Positions 52,825 to 61,819 of a stretch of 64,000 nucleotides of DNA are shown piece by piece. The stretch lies in assembly GCF_017427765.1 (NCBI RefSeq), contig NZ_JAFRSC010000025.1, positions 1-64,000 on the forward strand. Reading direction: 5' to 3'. The notes below the pieces were generated by a model that saw only the letters and a program-made list of their open reading frames with translations, was not told where the DNA came from and made no database searches. The DNA is from Methanobrevibacter sp. (lineage in GTDB: Archaea > Methanobacteriota > Methanobacteria > Methanobacteriales > Methanobacteriaceae). Within the stretch, counting starts at the first letter, position 1. Each line of letters starts with the position of its first letter. Both the position numbers and the translations under genes were made by a program.

Positions 52825-54063
52825 ATGGACCCAATGTATAGAATAGGAGAAGCTCTTATTGGAGATGGCCCTGAATTAGCACACGTTGATTTATTAATCG
52901 GTGATAAATTCGGACCTGTCGGTCAAGCATTCGCTAACGGTTTATCTAACCTTTCCGTAGGCCACACTCCTTTAACAAGTGTAATTAGACCTAATTTAAT
53001 GACCAAACCAGCTACTTTAATCATTCCTAAAGTAACTGTTGGTGATTTAGAAGATGCAAGTAAAATATTTGGACCTGCACAAACCGCTGTTGCAAGAGCA
53101 GTCGCTGATGCAGTAGAAGAAGGTTACATTCCAAAAGACATAGTCGAAGATATTGTCATTAACGTAAGTGTATTTATCGATCCGTCCGCAAAGGATTTCA
53201 GAAAAATATACCAATACAACTACGGAGCAACCAAATTGGCTATCAGAAGAGCAATGGAAGGATACCCATCCATCGAAAAAGTACTTGCAGAAAAAGACCG
53301 TGGAACTCACCCAATTATGGGATTCAGAGTACAAAGACTTTGGGCTCCACCTTACTTACAGGTTGCACTTGACTTAGACAATTTAGATGCTGTAGAAAGA
53401 ATTCTTGCAGACTTGCCTAATAAAGAAAGAGTCCTTATTGAAGCAGGAACTCCTCTTGTTAAAAAATTCGGTGTTGGCGTTGTTGGAAAAATCAGAGAAT
53501 TACGCCCAGACGCATTCATCATTGCTGATTTGAAAACTTTAGACGTTGGTCGTGTTGAAGTTAAAATGGCAGCAGATGAAACTGCAGATGCAGTAGCTAT
53601 TTCAGGTCTCGGTACTTTAGAATCTATTCAAAAGGCTATTCATGAAACTCAAAAACAAGGTATTTACTCAATCCTTGATATGATGAATGTAAAAGACTTT
53701 GAAGATAAATTATCCGCATTGCCTGATGATTTAAAACCTGATATTGTATTATTACACAGAAATGTCGATTTAGAAACCTGGATTAAAGAACATGGTGGAG
53801 ACACTAGTGAAATGACTGAATGGGGTAACATCAAGAAAATCAAAGAAATTACCGGCAGTTTAGTTGCTGTAGCTGGTGGAATCACTCCTGAAAATGTTGA
53901 AGAAGCTATCGACAAAGGTGCAGACATCATTATTGCAGGCAGATACATCATAGGTTCAAGAGATGTAAGAAGATCCGCTCAAGACTTCTTGGCTCATTTT
54001 GCACCTGATCCGGATAATATGAGACTTGCAATGGATGAAGACGAAAACATATCCGAAAAATAG
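52825..54063 (+). CDS. fae-hps: Bifunctional formaldehyde-activating enzyme / 3-hexulose-6-phosphate synthase
   Basis: A 412-residue fusion, starting at ATG 52825 behind the strong GGAGGAAA ribosome binding site; the upstream in-frame ATG 52798 precedes that site. The N-terminal Fae domain (about 1-165; [41 protein letters not shown]) condenses formaldehyde with H4MPT. The C-terminal Hps domain (about 190-410; [44 protein letters not shown]) is an OMP-decarboxylase-fold aldolase. In methanogens lacking the oxidative pentose pathway, this releases formaldehyde from hexulose phosphate to make ribulose phosphate. Confidence 0.95.
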   Translation: MDPMYRIGEALIGDGPELAHVDLLIGDKFGPVGQAFANGLSNLSVGHTPLTSVIRPNLMTKPATLIIPKVTVGDLEDASKIFGPAQTAVARAVADAVEEGYIPKDIVEDIVINVSVFIDPSAKDFRKIYQYNYGATKLAIRRAMEGYPSIEKVLAEKDRGTHPIMGFRVQRLWAPPYLQVALDLDNLDAVERILADLPNKERVLIEAGTPLVKKFGVGVVGKIRELRPDAFIIADLKTLDVGRVEVKMAADETADAVAISGLGTLESIQKAIHETQKQGIYSILDMMNVKDFEDKLSALPDDLKPDIVLLHRNVDLETWIKEHGGDTSEMTEWGNIKKIKEITGSLVAVAGGITPENVEEAIDKGADIIIAGRYIIGSRDVRRSAQDFLAHFAPDPDNMRLAMDEDENISEK

Positions 54064-54100
54064 ATTAGATTAATTTCTAATTTATTTTACTATTTTTTTT
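54064..54100 (+). terminator. Hairpin and T-run after fae-hps
   Basis: A short 6-bp stem, ATTAGA/TCTAAT (54064-54081), is followed by a T-rich tract ending about 54100. The next gene's ribosome binding site (AAAGGAG) lies just after it. Confidence 0.4.
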
Positions 54101-54118
54101 AAAAAAGGAGTTTTTATT

Positions 54119-54400
54119 ATGGGATTTTGCAATTCATGTGGCAGACCGATTGTAAAAGAAGATTACGGAACAAATAAGGATGGAAGCTTAAATCCGGAAT
54201 TCTGTAAAGATTGTTTTCAGGACGGCGAGTACACAGAACCAGATATAACTCTAAATGAAATGATTGTCAGAAAAACAAAAGAGATGATGGAAAAAAATCC
54301 AAGACTGGCAGAAACTCAGGCTACAGGCATTACTGCAATGTTCATTCCTGGATTGAAAAGATGGAATCCTGAATTTCAGGATGACTACAAAACTCTCTAA
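54119..54400 (+). CDS. Small zinc-ribbon protein
   Basis: A 93-residue soluble protein. It has an N-terminal zinc site, CNSCGRPIVKEDYGTNKDG followed about ten residues later by FCKDCFQDGEYT (two CxxC pairs), then a helical tail with ITLNEMIVRKTKEMMEKNP. It matches the putative zinc-ribbon family seen in bacteria and archaea, with no defined role. AAAGGAG ribosome binding site. It ends in a 4-bp convergent overlap with the coiled-coil gene. Confidence 0.75.
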   Translation: MGFCNSCGRPIVKEDYGTNKDGSLNPEFCKDCFQDGEYTEPDITLNEMIVRKTKEMMEKNPRLAETQATGITAMFIPGLKRWNPEFQDDYKTL

Positions 54401-55251
54401 CTTCTACTTTTTAAAATAAATTCTCTAACTTTATTTGCTATATATTCGTCGTGAGTTTTGCTGTTTTTAATGTTATATAACTCTTCTTCTAAAGCGTTGT
54501 ATTTGTCAACCAAATCATTGTATTCAATGCGAAGTGAATCGTAGTCTTTTTCTAAATCTTCGTTAAGTTCAAACATTTCAGCATAACTGGTTTTGGTATT
54601 GAGATTTTCCTGTTTCAGCTGATCGTATTTGCTGCTTACCTGGTTATAGCTTTCTTTAATTGAGGAATGTTCTTCTCTTAAAGTGGAGCATTTTGTTTTA
54701 AGATTTTTATTTTCTTCTTTAATGCTTGAATATTTGGTTTTGAGGTTTTCGTTTTCGGTTTTTATGTTAACGAATTTGGTTTTGAGGTTTTCATTTTCAA
54801 TGATTAATTTGGAATGCTTGTCTCTGATAAGAGTATTTTCATGTTTTAAATCATTGATGTTATCTTCATGTAAGGAATTAAATCTGTTTTCCATTTCAGC
54901 TAAATCATTATTTTTTTGAGCAAGTTCAGCTTTCAGCTGTTCAATCTCGTTTTGAAACTCCAAAGTAGACGGGTTTATGTTTTCCTGCAATTGTTTTTCC
55001 AATTTTTTCACTTCCTCGACATGTAAATAATTAGCTATTTTCAATACCTGATTTTCTTCCTCTCTACTTTTAAAATTTTCAATTTCGGATTGGGGAATAA
55101 TTAATACTTCCTCTTTGTTTTGGTAAATGTCTTCATGTTTTGGTACTGTGATTTGAATCTGTTCGGTTGTATATTTTTTCCTTTCCCCATTTTTTAGAGT
55201 TCTGTTATATTCTCTGGAATATTTCTTTACAATACCTCTACCAACTTTCAT
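54397..55251 (-). CDS. Long coiled-coil protein
   Basis: A 284-residue protein. Residues 1-65 are a small basic domain (MKVGRGIVKKYSREYNRTL, then QIQITVPKHEDIYQNKEEVLIIP). Residues about 65-270 are a nearly unbroken coiled coil. Within it, 14-residue units starting ENENLKTK, ENENLKTK, EENKNLKTK repeat at about 54700-54800 and indicate internal duplication. No membrane segment. The N-terminal domain may bind nucleic acid or protein; I do not recognise it. Function unknown, possibly structural or segregation-related. Confidence 0.6.
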   Translation of the reverse strand: MKVGRGIVKKYSREYNRTLKNGERKKYTTEQIQITVPKHEDIYQNKEEVLIIPQSEIENFKSREEENQVLKIANYLHVEEVKKLEKQLQENINPSTLEFQNEIEQLKAELAQKNNDLAEMENRFNSLHEDNINDLKHENTLIRDKHSKLIIENENLKTKFVNIKTENENLKTKYSSIKEENKNLKTKCSTLREEHSSIKESYNQVSSKYDQLKQENLNTKTSYAEMFELNEDLEKDYDSLRIEYNDLVDKYNALEEELYNIKNSKTHDEYIANKVREFILKSRS

Positions 55252-55399
55252 ATTTAAATCCTCAATTTATGATTTGTATCTTTATTATTATAAATCTTAC
55301 TTATAATTGGCTTAATTTCAATATTTTGTGCTATTTTAATTTTTCATGATTTTGTCAATGTGTATATTATATTAACTTAAACATTCAAAATTATATATT

Positions 55400-55506
55400 G
55401 TATAAATTTTTGTATGGCAGTGATAATTGCTAGAAATATTGTTGCTGTATAAATTTTTATGGTGGTGATAAGTCTAGTTAAAAAATTCGATGCTGTATAA
55501 ATTTTT
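55400..55506 (+). repeat. Three direct repeats containing a TATA-like box, upstream of the Cys/His-rich surface protein
   Basis: GTATAAATTTTT occurs at 55400-55411, 55447-55458 and 55495-55506, with periods of 47 and 48 bp. Flanking words are also shared (TGCTGTATAAATTTTTATG and GTGATAA). Each copy holds an archaeal TATA-like core, so this could be a tandem promoter array or an operator array. The rest of the 280-bp gap (55252-55533) is AT-rich with no ORF. Confidence 0.6.
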
Positions 55507-55533
55507 ATATATTAATTGTGGGGGTAAAAATAT

Positions 55534-57327
55534 ATTAAAAAACTATTAGCTTCACTTTTATTTATTAGCATTCTGCTTATAACTATAAGTGGGGTTTCTG
55601 CAGAAGAAATTGATGTTACCTCATCAGTTGTGACTGAAAGTCCTGTTTCTGCTGATTTTGATAATAGTTTATCTTCATGCGATGCTTCGAATAACGAATT
55701 GTCAAGCTACACGTCCAGTGGTTTATCAGATGGTGATGATTTATCACAATCTAGTGATTCATCAAAAGAGCATCAAAGCTCTTACGGATACGCAAATTCA
55801 TATGAATCCTCTTATTGTCAGGTCTCATACGGATCAGTATCCCAAGATACCTTTGATGAATGCATATATTCTGGTTCATTGGATATCTGCAATAGTATCG
55901 ATTCTCCTGATTCATTCATTACTGGTGAATCTGGAAAATTGTCTCAGATAAATGTAGAATTTAATAATGATTTGGATGCTGGTGAAAATCCGGTATCCGA
56001 TGTGGTTGATAATGATGTTATTTTAAAAAATTGTAATAGTTATTCTAAAGAATTTGACAGTGAAATAATTTCAGTAAATGATTTAGACGATTTTAATTCT
56101 GTTTCGGTTCCAGAATCTTTAACCTTGGAGGTTATTGATTTAGGCTCCGATTCGATTAATGATGTAACTAGTATAGAAGCTTTCGAAAATTATGAATTTG
56201 ACGGAAAAACAACTCCTAAAAATGATAATATAGTTGAATTTGAATATGACGATGTGGTTTTAACCGATGTTTTAATTGGTTTAGCAATAATTTGTGATTC
56301 TGGTGAGCCGGTATTCGAGAGTATTTTAATGGCTTCAGGATATATTTCTGATGAAGAGGTATATTTTGGAACAATATCTTATTCGGATTGGAACGTGCTG
56401 TTAAAATATATTGGTACTGAAAATGCATGCATGTTCGCAAGTTTTGCGGATAATTGGGAAATTGATGAAACATTTAACATTTTAAACGATGTAGCATTAA
56501 ATAATCAGTTTAACGACTTTGAAATGGAAGGTTATAAATTTACAAAAGCATTGCTTAAATATTATCCTTCAACCGAAGAGATAGCTATCGGCGTTGAGGA
56601 TAATAATGAAGATGAATGTGGTCATATATTTAATGACACTAACTCTCATGGTTTGGATTATGCATATATTAAACACGTAAATGTGATCTATAAAGATATG
56701 CCTAATTTAATGGTCTTAACTTCCTCTGGTTGTATTGAAAGTTCAACCGCAGGTTCTTGGGACGGTTTAAATGATATTCTAGGCGTTGGAATATCTAGCG
56801 AAACTTTATTGCCGGATCATAAAGCAATATGGACTCCATTATTGTTGTTAACACAACAGGATTTAGAAAAATCTAGTGTAGAAAGTCACGCTGATGATAA
56901 CGGGAATAAAAACATAAGTAATAGTATTGCTAACAATACCAAAAACAACTGCAAATGTAACAAGTGCAATCATACAAACTGCACCTGTAAAAACTGCGAT
57001 TGTAAGAATTCCAAATGCAAATGTCACAAAAAGCACCATCCAGGTGGTGGAGGACATCATCATTGGAGGCCTAGCGGTTATAATGGAGGTTACTCTTATT
57101 CAGCCAGTGCGGGTATGGTAACAACTGCTGATTTAAATAAAAGCGATAATTCAACTGACGATAAAAATAAATCCAGCAACGTTACTGCTACCAGTAAAAA
57201 AGTGAAATCCAGCGGATCTCCTAATGCTGAAAAAGTAGAACCGACTTATACACTCGTTTATGCAATTCTGGGTATTGTGGCTGTAAGCCTATTATTTAAT
57301 TCAAGTTATATGAAACGTGATGATTAG
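55534..57327 (+). CDS. Secreted Cys/His-rich surface protein, apparently starting at ATT
   Basis: The first standard start in frame is GTG 55630, but the frame is open back to 55528 and encodes a perfect signal peptide (KKLLASLLFISILLITIS then GVSAEE). GGGGGT lies 8 nt before ATT 55534, so I infer an ATT start (597 residues) or a recent ATG-to-ATT change. The mature protein has a Ser/Asp-rich spacer, then a central domain (about 56220-56840) with VLIGLAIICDSGEPVFESILMA. A dense Cys/His stretch follows (56949-57067: CKCNKC, CTCKNCDCK, CKCHKKHH, HHHW), then a C-terminal membrane helix (VYAILGIVAVSLLF). The Cys/His cluster should bind metal. Function unknown. Confidence 0.6.
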   Translation: MKKLLASLLFISILLITISGVSAEEIDVTSSVVTESPVSADFDNSLSSCDASNNELSSYTSSGLSDGDDLSQSSDSSKEHQSSYGYANSYESSYCQVSYGSVSQDTFDECIYSGSLDICNSIDSPDSFITGESGKLSQINVEFNNDLDAGENPVSDVVDNDVILKNCNSYSKEFDSEIISVNDLDDFNSVSVPESLTLEVIDLGSDSINDVTSIEAFENYEFDGKTTPKNDNIVEFEYDDVVLTDVLIGLAIICDSGEPVFESILMASGYISDEEVYFGTISYSDWNVLLKYIGTENACMFASFADNWEIDETFNILNDVALNNQFNDFEMEGYKFTKALLKYYPSTEEIAIGVEDNNEDECGHIFNDTNSHGLDYAYIKHVNVIYKDMPNLMVLTSSGCIESSTAGSWDGLNDILGVGISSETLLPDHKAIWTPLLLLTQQDLEKSSVESHADDNGNKNISNSIANNTKNNCKCNKCNHTNCTCKNCDCKNSKCKCHKKHHPGGGGHHHWRPSGYNGGYSYSASAGMVTTADLNKSDNSTDDKNKSSNVTATSKKVKSSGSPNAEKVEPTYTLVYAILGIVAVSLLFNSSYMKRDD

Positions 57328-57573
57328 ATTGAAAGATTATTAGCTTTTTTAAGTTATTAATCTTATTTTTATTTTTTTTTTTAAATTTTTTTAAATATTA
57401 AACAATTCATTAATTTTACAATAATCTTTAAAAATATTGTTCTCTAAACTATATTTAAAGAAGTGGAAACTATATGATAATTTGCATATAATTCAATGAT
57501 AATTTGGAGAAATAATGATATGCTGATTAATCCATAACAATTCAGCTTCTAGATTTGAAGGAGATATGATTCT

Positions 57574-57816
57574 ATGAGTAACGAAAAAGATATTTTTATA
57601 TTGAGCCTGCCAAAACTGTCATTCACACAGTATATGCAAGAATATTATGCTGCTATCCAAAGTAAGGATTTTTACTCTGCTTTCTTTTTTTTGACATTAG
57701 CTAAAAAATATTATCCTAACAGTGACCATCAACTTATGAGCCTTGAAGACATGATTAGGCGTCAATTAACTGAAGATGAAATTGCAAGGATTGAAAGTGA
57801 AGTTAGACGTAAATAA
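57574..57816 (+). CDS. Small protein of unknown function
   Basis: An 80-residue protein with a GGAGAT ribosome binding site. Helical, with FTQYMQEYYAAIQSKDFYSAFFFLTLAKKYY resembling a single TPR-like helix pair, then LTEDEIARIESEVRRK. It may be a short TPR-type or regulatory protein. I do not recognise a family. The 246 bp before it contain a 7-bp hairpin (AAGATTA/TAATCTT, after 57327) with a T-run, a likely terminator of the preceding gene, and otherwise AT-rich sequence. Confidence 0.55.
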   Translation: MSNEKDIFILSLPKLSFTQYMQEYYAAIQSKDFYSAFFFLTLAKKYYPNSDHQLMSLEDMIRRQLTEDEIARIESEVRRK

Positions 57817-57910
57817 TAGATGGAATAATCTTTTGTAAAAATCAAATAGGATTTTTACAAAGCCTATTTTTTTTTAAAAGTATTTAATGATTGTTTTACA
57901 AACTAATTTT

Positions 57911-58495
57911 ATGAAAATATTTGGAATTTGCGCAAGTCCAAGAAACAATACAACAGAGCATGTTTTATCAAAGGCTTTAGGCCATCTTGAAGATAACGGG
58001 TTTGAATGCGAGATGTTTACATGCCAGGCAAAGGATATAAAGCCCTGCATGCACTGCGATTACTGTTTGGAAAACAAAAAATGTATCATTGATGACGATA
58101 TGGGCGATGTATACAGGGGCCTTCAGGAAGCTGACGGCATTATTTTGGCAACTCCGATTCAAAGCGGAGGAATAAGCAGTAACTTATCAGCCATTATGGA
58201 CAGAACCAGAGCTTTGGAGGCAATTGACTACAATCTTCTTCGTGGAAAAATCGGCATGAGCATTGCCGTTGGCGGAGACAGAACCGGAGGTCAGGATTTT
58301 GCCCATTTAAAAAACATTACCTATTTCATGATACACGGCATTATTCCGGTAAGCGGAGGGCCTTTCGGTTCCAATTTGGGGGCTTCATTTTGGTCCGATG
58401 ATTCGCTGGACAATATCAAAAATGATGATTACGGCTGGAGTTCTCTAAACAGGACATTGGCTGAATTTGAAAATTTCTTAAATAAGTATATTTAA
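57911..58495 (+). CDS. Iron-sulfur flavoprotein (NADPH-dependent FMN reductase fold)
   Basis: A 194-residue flavodoxin-fold protein beginning at ATG 57911 (MKIFGICASPRNNTTEHVL). The upstream in-frame ATG 57887 overlaps the probable TATA region, so the mRNA may be leaderless. The Cys cluster KPCMHCDYCLENKKCIIDDDM is that of the Isf family and probably holds a 4Fe-4S centre next to FMN. GIILATPIQSGGISSNLSAIMDR is the flavin-binding part. Isf proteins in methanogens take part in electron transfer and oxygen or peroxide reduction; the partner is unknown. Confidence 0.85.
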   Translation: MKIFGICASPRNNTTEHVLSKALGHLEDNGFECEMFTCQAKDIKPCMHCDYCLENKKCIIDDDMGDVYRGLQEADGIILATPIQSGGISSNLSAIMDRTRALEAIDYNLLRGKIGMSIAVGGDRTGGQDFAHLKNITYFMIHGIIPVSGGPFGSNLGASFWSDDSLDNIKNDDYGWSSLNRTLAEFENFLNKYI

Positions 58496-58545
58496 ATATT
58501 AAAATTGATTTATATTATTAATAAACTAATTTTTAAGGTTAAATT

Positions 58546-60105
58546 ATGGCAAGCAAGTTAGTGAGAGGTAGTCTTATAATATTTATTGGAAACATAATCT
58601 TCCGTATCGGAGGTTATATTTATCGTTTCCTGATGGCGATATTGCTGGGTCCTACCGCTTATGGAATATTGGGAGTTACCTTGCCGTTTCAGGGTATTTT
58701 CCAGACACTTGCAGCCGGTGGGCTTCCTCCGGCCATTGCCAAATATGTTGCCGAATATGAGGCCGTTGATGAGCATGACATGGCCCGACAGACAATATTC
58801 ACGGCTTTAAAGATCATGGTATTTCTGGGGATATTTCTGGGAGTACTGATGATTTTTGTTGTAGCCCCGGTTATTGCTTATGATTTTTTAAAAAAACCTT
58901 TGGCATTGGTACCGCTTCAGATTGTGGGTATGATTACTCCGTTCAGTGTTATTGTAGGTGCTTTTAGAGGTGCATTCCAGGGCGTTTACAAGATGGAGTA
59001 TATTGTCTATACACGTGCTGTAGAGCAGTTGGGTATGATTTTATGTGCAACCGCATTTGTTTTAATAGGTTTTTCAACTGTTGGGGCATTGTGGGGTACA
59101 GTAATAGGTTACTCACTTGCTGCAGTTTCTGCAATATACATATTTAAGGTTTATATGCCGAAGTATATTCCAAAACCTAGCGGAAACTTCGAATTCTCAA
59201 GAAGGGATGAATTGAGACTTGCCGGAACTTTAGTCAAGTTCTCCATTCCTGTTATCATTACAGCTATTGCTGAAATGCTTATTTATAATATCTGTACTAT
59301 TATAATGGGTAAATTCTTAACATTCGCCGATGTGGGTTTTTTTGCAGCTGCCGATCCGATTTCAAGGCTGCCTTTAATGATATCCATTTCCGTTGCAACT
59401 ACAATTCTACCGGCTTCTTCAGAGGCATTTAAGGTTAAGGATACAAATGCTCTTCAAAAATATGTTGGCCAATCCTATAAAATCGCATTATTGTTTGTAG
59501 TTCCTATGTGTGTAGGCCTTGCGCTTTTTGCGGTTCCTACCTTAGCGTTGCTTTACTTCAAAAATCCTGCTTATGTAGCCGGGGCTTCCGCTTTGGCTAT
59601 ATTGGCTATTGGAATGACATTTTATTCAATATTTTCAATTTCCACAAGTATTGTTCAGGGAATTGGAAATCCTAAAATCCCGATGTATATCTTAATTGTC
59701 GGATCTGTCGTTACAGGAGTTTTAAGCTGGGTTTTAATTCCGGTCATGGGTATTGCAGGCGGTGCGGCAGCAACTACAATTGCCTGTTTTATAATGATGG
59801 TACCTTGCGTTTACTTTGTTTTCAAACTGACTAAAACAAAGGCGCCGACAACGCCTGTAATTAAAATATTGGCCGCAACAGCTATTATGGCCGCTGCAGG
59901 TTATTTCATTCCAAAAAATACTCTATTTTTATTCCCTGGAATAATTATATGTATGGTTGTATATTTCTTTGCATTGATTTTGGTTAAGTTTTTCACAAAA
60001 GAGGATATAGAAACCCTTAGAGATTATTCCTCTAAATTAGGTCCATTATCCAAAATTGTCAATAAATTGTTAAACATTGTTGAAAAAATAGAATTCAGAA
60101 ATTAA
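58546..60105 (+). CDS. MOP-superfamily polysaccharide flippase
   Basis: A 519-residue membrane protein with about 12-14 helices, starting MASKLVRGSLIIFIGNIIFR. GPTAYGILGVTLPFQGIFQTLAAGGLPPAIAKYVAEYEA and GAFRGAFQGVYKMEY are typical of Wzx/SpoVB-like lipid-linked oligosaccharide flippases. Probably exports glycan precursors for pseudomurein, surface polysaccharide or N-glycans. An AAGGTTAA ribosome binding site is present. It stands alone, although the polymerase at 48.4 kb could act in the same pathway. Confidence 0.88.
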   Translation: MASKLVRGSLIIFIGNIIFRIGGYIYRFLMAILLGPTAYGILGVTLPFQGIFQTLAAGGLPPAIAKYVAEYEAVDEHDMARQTIFTALKIMVFLGIFLGVLMIFVVAPVIAYDFLKKPLALVPLQIVGMITPFSVIVGAFRGAFQGVYKMEYIVYTRAVEQLGMILCATAFVLIGFSTVGALWGTVIGYSLAAVSAIYIFKVYMPKYIPKPSGNFEFSRRDELRLAGTLVKFSIPVIITAIAEMLIYNICTIIMGKFLTFADVGFFAAADPISRLPLMISISVATTILPASSEAFKVKDTNALQKYVGQSYKIALLFVVPMCVGLALFAVPTLALLYFKNPAYVAGASALAILAIGMTFYSIFSISTSIVQGIGNPKIPMYILIVGSVVTGVLSWVLIPVMGIAGGAAATTIACFIMMVPCVYFVFKLTKTKAPTTPVIKILAATAIMAAAGYFIPKNTLFLFPGIIICMVVYFFALILVKFFTKEDIETLRDYSSKLGPLSKIVNKLLNIVEKIEFRN

Positions 60106-60175
60106 TCAAATAGAAAACTTATTTAAATATAAAATACATAAAATTATCATATTATATAATTGGGGGATTATATAT

Positions 60176-60868
60176 ATGGCTGATGTAAGTGCAGGTGTTG
60201 AATATAAAATCAATGTAGACGGTAATTCTTTCTTGCTGGACAGCAAGAAATACCAGCTTTTAGAATCTATTTTAGATACTGGTTCTCTAACAGAAGCTGC
60301 AAAATATATCAATGTTTCTTACAGAACCGCTTTAAACTACATTGAAAAAATAGAATCAACACTTAATGTTAAAATTGTTAGTACTACAAAAGGAGGAAAA
60401 GGTGGGGGTGGTGGAACCACTCTGACCGAAGAAGGATATTCTATTCTAAAAGAATGTAAGAAAATTAATGCAATCATGGAACTTCACAAAGATGTAAATG
60501 AAATTGAAGCAGAAATTATTGACATTAATGATGTAAAAGGCGTAATGACTATTAAAATGAAAGATTTCCAAATAAATGCTCCTTTAAACAGGAAATATGA
60601 AATTGGAGATAAGATATTGGCATTAATCAGTTATGATAACATATTTTTGATGCTGGAGCCACAAACATCAAGTATACGTAATATTCTCAAAGGTAAGATT
60701 GTTGAAATGAAACTTATCGGCGAGATTATTCGTGTTAAAATTAATGTTGGCGGTGTTGTCGTATGTTCTGACATTACCGTTTCCGCTGAAAAGGAATTAA
60801 ATCTCAATATTGGTAAAGATGTATATATCGGATTTAAGGCCATGTCAGTGGCTACTTTAAAATTATAA
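60176..60868 (+). CDS. ModE-like molybdate/tungstate-responsive regulator
   Basis: A 230-residue protein. The N-terminal LysR-type winged helix (LLESILDTGSLTEAAKYINVSYRTALNYIEKIES, then TTKGGKGGGGGTTLTEEG) matches ModE. Two C-terminal TOBE-like segments (about residues 100-160 and 165-230; IEAEIIDINDVKGVMTIKM and LKGKIVEMKLIGEIIRVKI) would bind molybdate or tungstate, metals needed for formylmethanofuran dehydrogenase. It is followed after 10 bp by a ferredoxin, then hisB. No target operator could be identified in the window. Confidence 0.82.
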   Translation: MADVSAGVEYKINVDGNSFLLDSKKYQLLESILDTGSLTEAAKYINVSYRTALNYIEKIESTLNVKIVSTTKGGKGGGGGTTLTEEGYSILKECKKINAIMELHKDVNEIEAEIIDINDVKGVMTIKMKDFQINAPLNRKYEIGDKILALISYDNIFLMLEPQTSSIRNILKGKIVEMKLIGEIIRVKINVGGVVVCSDITVSAEKELNLNIGKDVYIGFKAMSVATLKL

Positions 60869-60878
60869 TGGTGATTTT

Positions 60879-61079
60879 ATGTTGCGAATTTTAGTGGATG
60901 AAGATAAATGTATCGCATGCGGCAAGTGTGAGGAGATTTGTCCGAAAGCCGCTAAAATTTGGAAGATTACCGACGTTGCACGTATATTGGATTTGAGATA
61001 TTGCCATGTCTGTACATTATGTGCAATGGAATGCCCTACAAACTGCATTAAAATCATACGTCCGGGCGAAGATGTCTGA
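60879..61079 (+). CDS. 4Fe-4S dicluster ferredoxin
   Basis: A 66-residue electron carrier. The first cluster motif is CIACGKCEEICPKA. The second is CHVCTLCAMECPTNCI, which departs from strict CxxCxxCxxxCP spacing only in residue content. It begins 10 bp after the ModE-like gene, behind ATGGTGAT, so it is likely co-transcribed with it. The redox partner is unknown; ferredoxins couple hydrogenases and formylmethanofuran dehydrogenase in these organisms. Confidence 0.9.
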   Translation: MLRILVDEDKCIACGKCEEICPKAAKIWKITDVARILDLRYCHVCTLCAMECPTNCIKIIRPGEDV

Positions 61080-61117
61080 ATGCTTGAGCGTAAAATCAAT
61101 TTAATATAGGTTAGATT

Positions 61118-61696
61118 ATGACTAGAAATGCTATTGTTTCAAGGAAAACTTCGGAAACTGAAATTGATATCAAAATGAATCTTGACGGCAGCGGGGATTA
61201 CAACATTTCCACAGGAGTGAATTTTTTTAATCACATGCTGGAGTCCTTTTCAAAACATAGTATGATTGATTTGGACATTCAGGCGACAGGCGATATTGAA
61301 ATAGATGATCACCATACTATTGAAGATATCGGAATACTGCTTGGCGAAGCTTTCAGTGAAGCTATCGGTGATAAAAAAGGAATAAAAAGAATGGCTCACG
61401 CTATTGTTCCTATGGATGAATCAGTAGCTACCGTTGCAGTTGACATCGGCGGGCGCAGCTATTGCAATATGAATCTTGATTTCAAAAATGAAAAGATTGG
61501 GGACATGACATCTGATATTGTCATCCACTTTTTTGAATCATTTGCTTCAAGTGCCAAAATAAATATTTACGGTACTGTGGAAGGTGCAAATGACCACCAC
61601 AAGGCTGAAGCTGTTTTTAAGGCATTCGCCAAATCCTTAAAGGATGCCATTAAAGTAGAGCATGATCAGATTCCTTCTACAAAAGGTGTTTTATAG
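61118..61696 (+). CDS. hisB: Imidazoleglycerol-phosphate dehydratase
   Basis: A 192-residue Mn-dependent dehydratase of histidine synthesis. The metal-binding motifs are [41 protein letters not shown] and the C-terminal [23 protein letters not shown]; the closing KGVL tail is typical. The start is ATG 61118. It ends with a hairpin terminator that includes its stop codon. It is monofunctional, without the HisB-N phosphatase domain of enterics. Confidence 0.96.
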   Translation: MTRNAIVSRKTSETEIDIKMNLDGSGDYNISTGVNFFNHMLESFSKHSMIDLDIQATGDIEIDDHHTIEDIGILLGEAFSEAIGDKKGIKRMAHAIVPMDESVATVAVDIGGRSYCNMNLDFKNEKIGDMTSDIVIHFFESFASSAKINIYGTVEGANDHHKAEAVFKAFAKSLKDAIKVEHDQIPSTKGVL

Positions 61697-61722
61697 CTAA
61701 TACTTTAGCTATCTTTTTTTAA
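61693..61722 (+). terminator. Hairpin terminator at the hisB stop codon
   Basis: The 8-bp stem ATAGCTAA/TTAGCTAT (61693-61712) overlaps the stop codon and is followed by seven T. Confidence 0.65.
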
Positions 61723-61819
61723 TTTTTTTTTCAAAATGAGATTTTAATTTTTCATATTGTAAGAAATATATTACATTATGGTCTTAAAAAAAAGAAAAAT
61801 AAAAGTAGCGGAATGCTAC

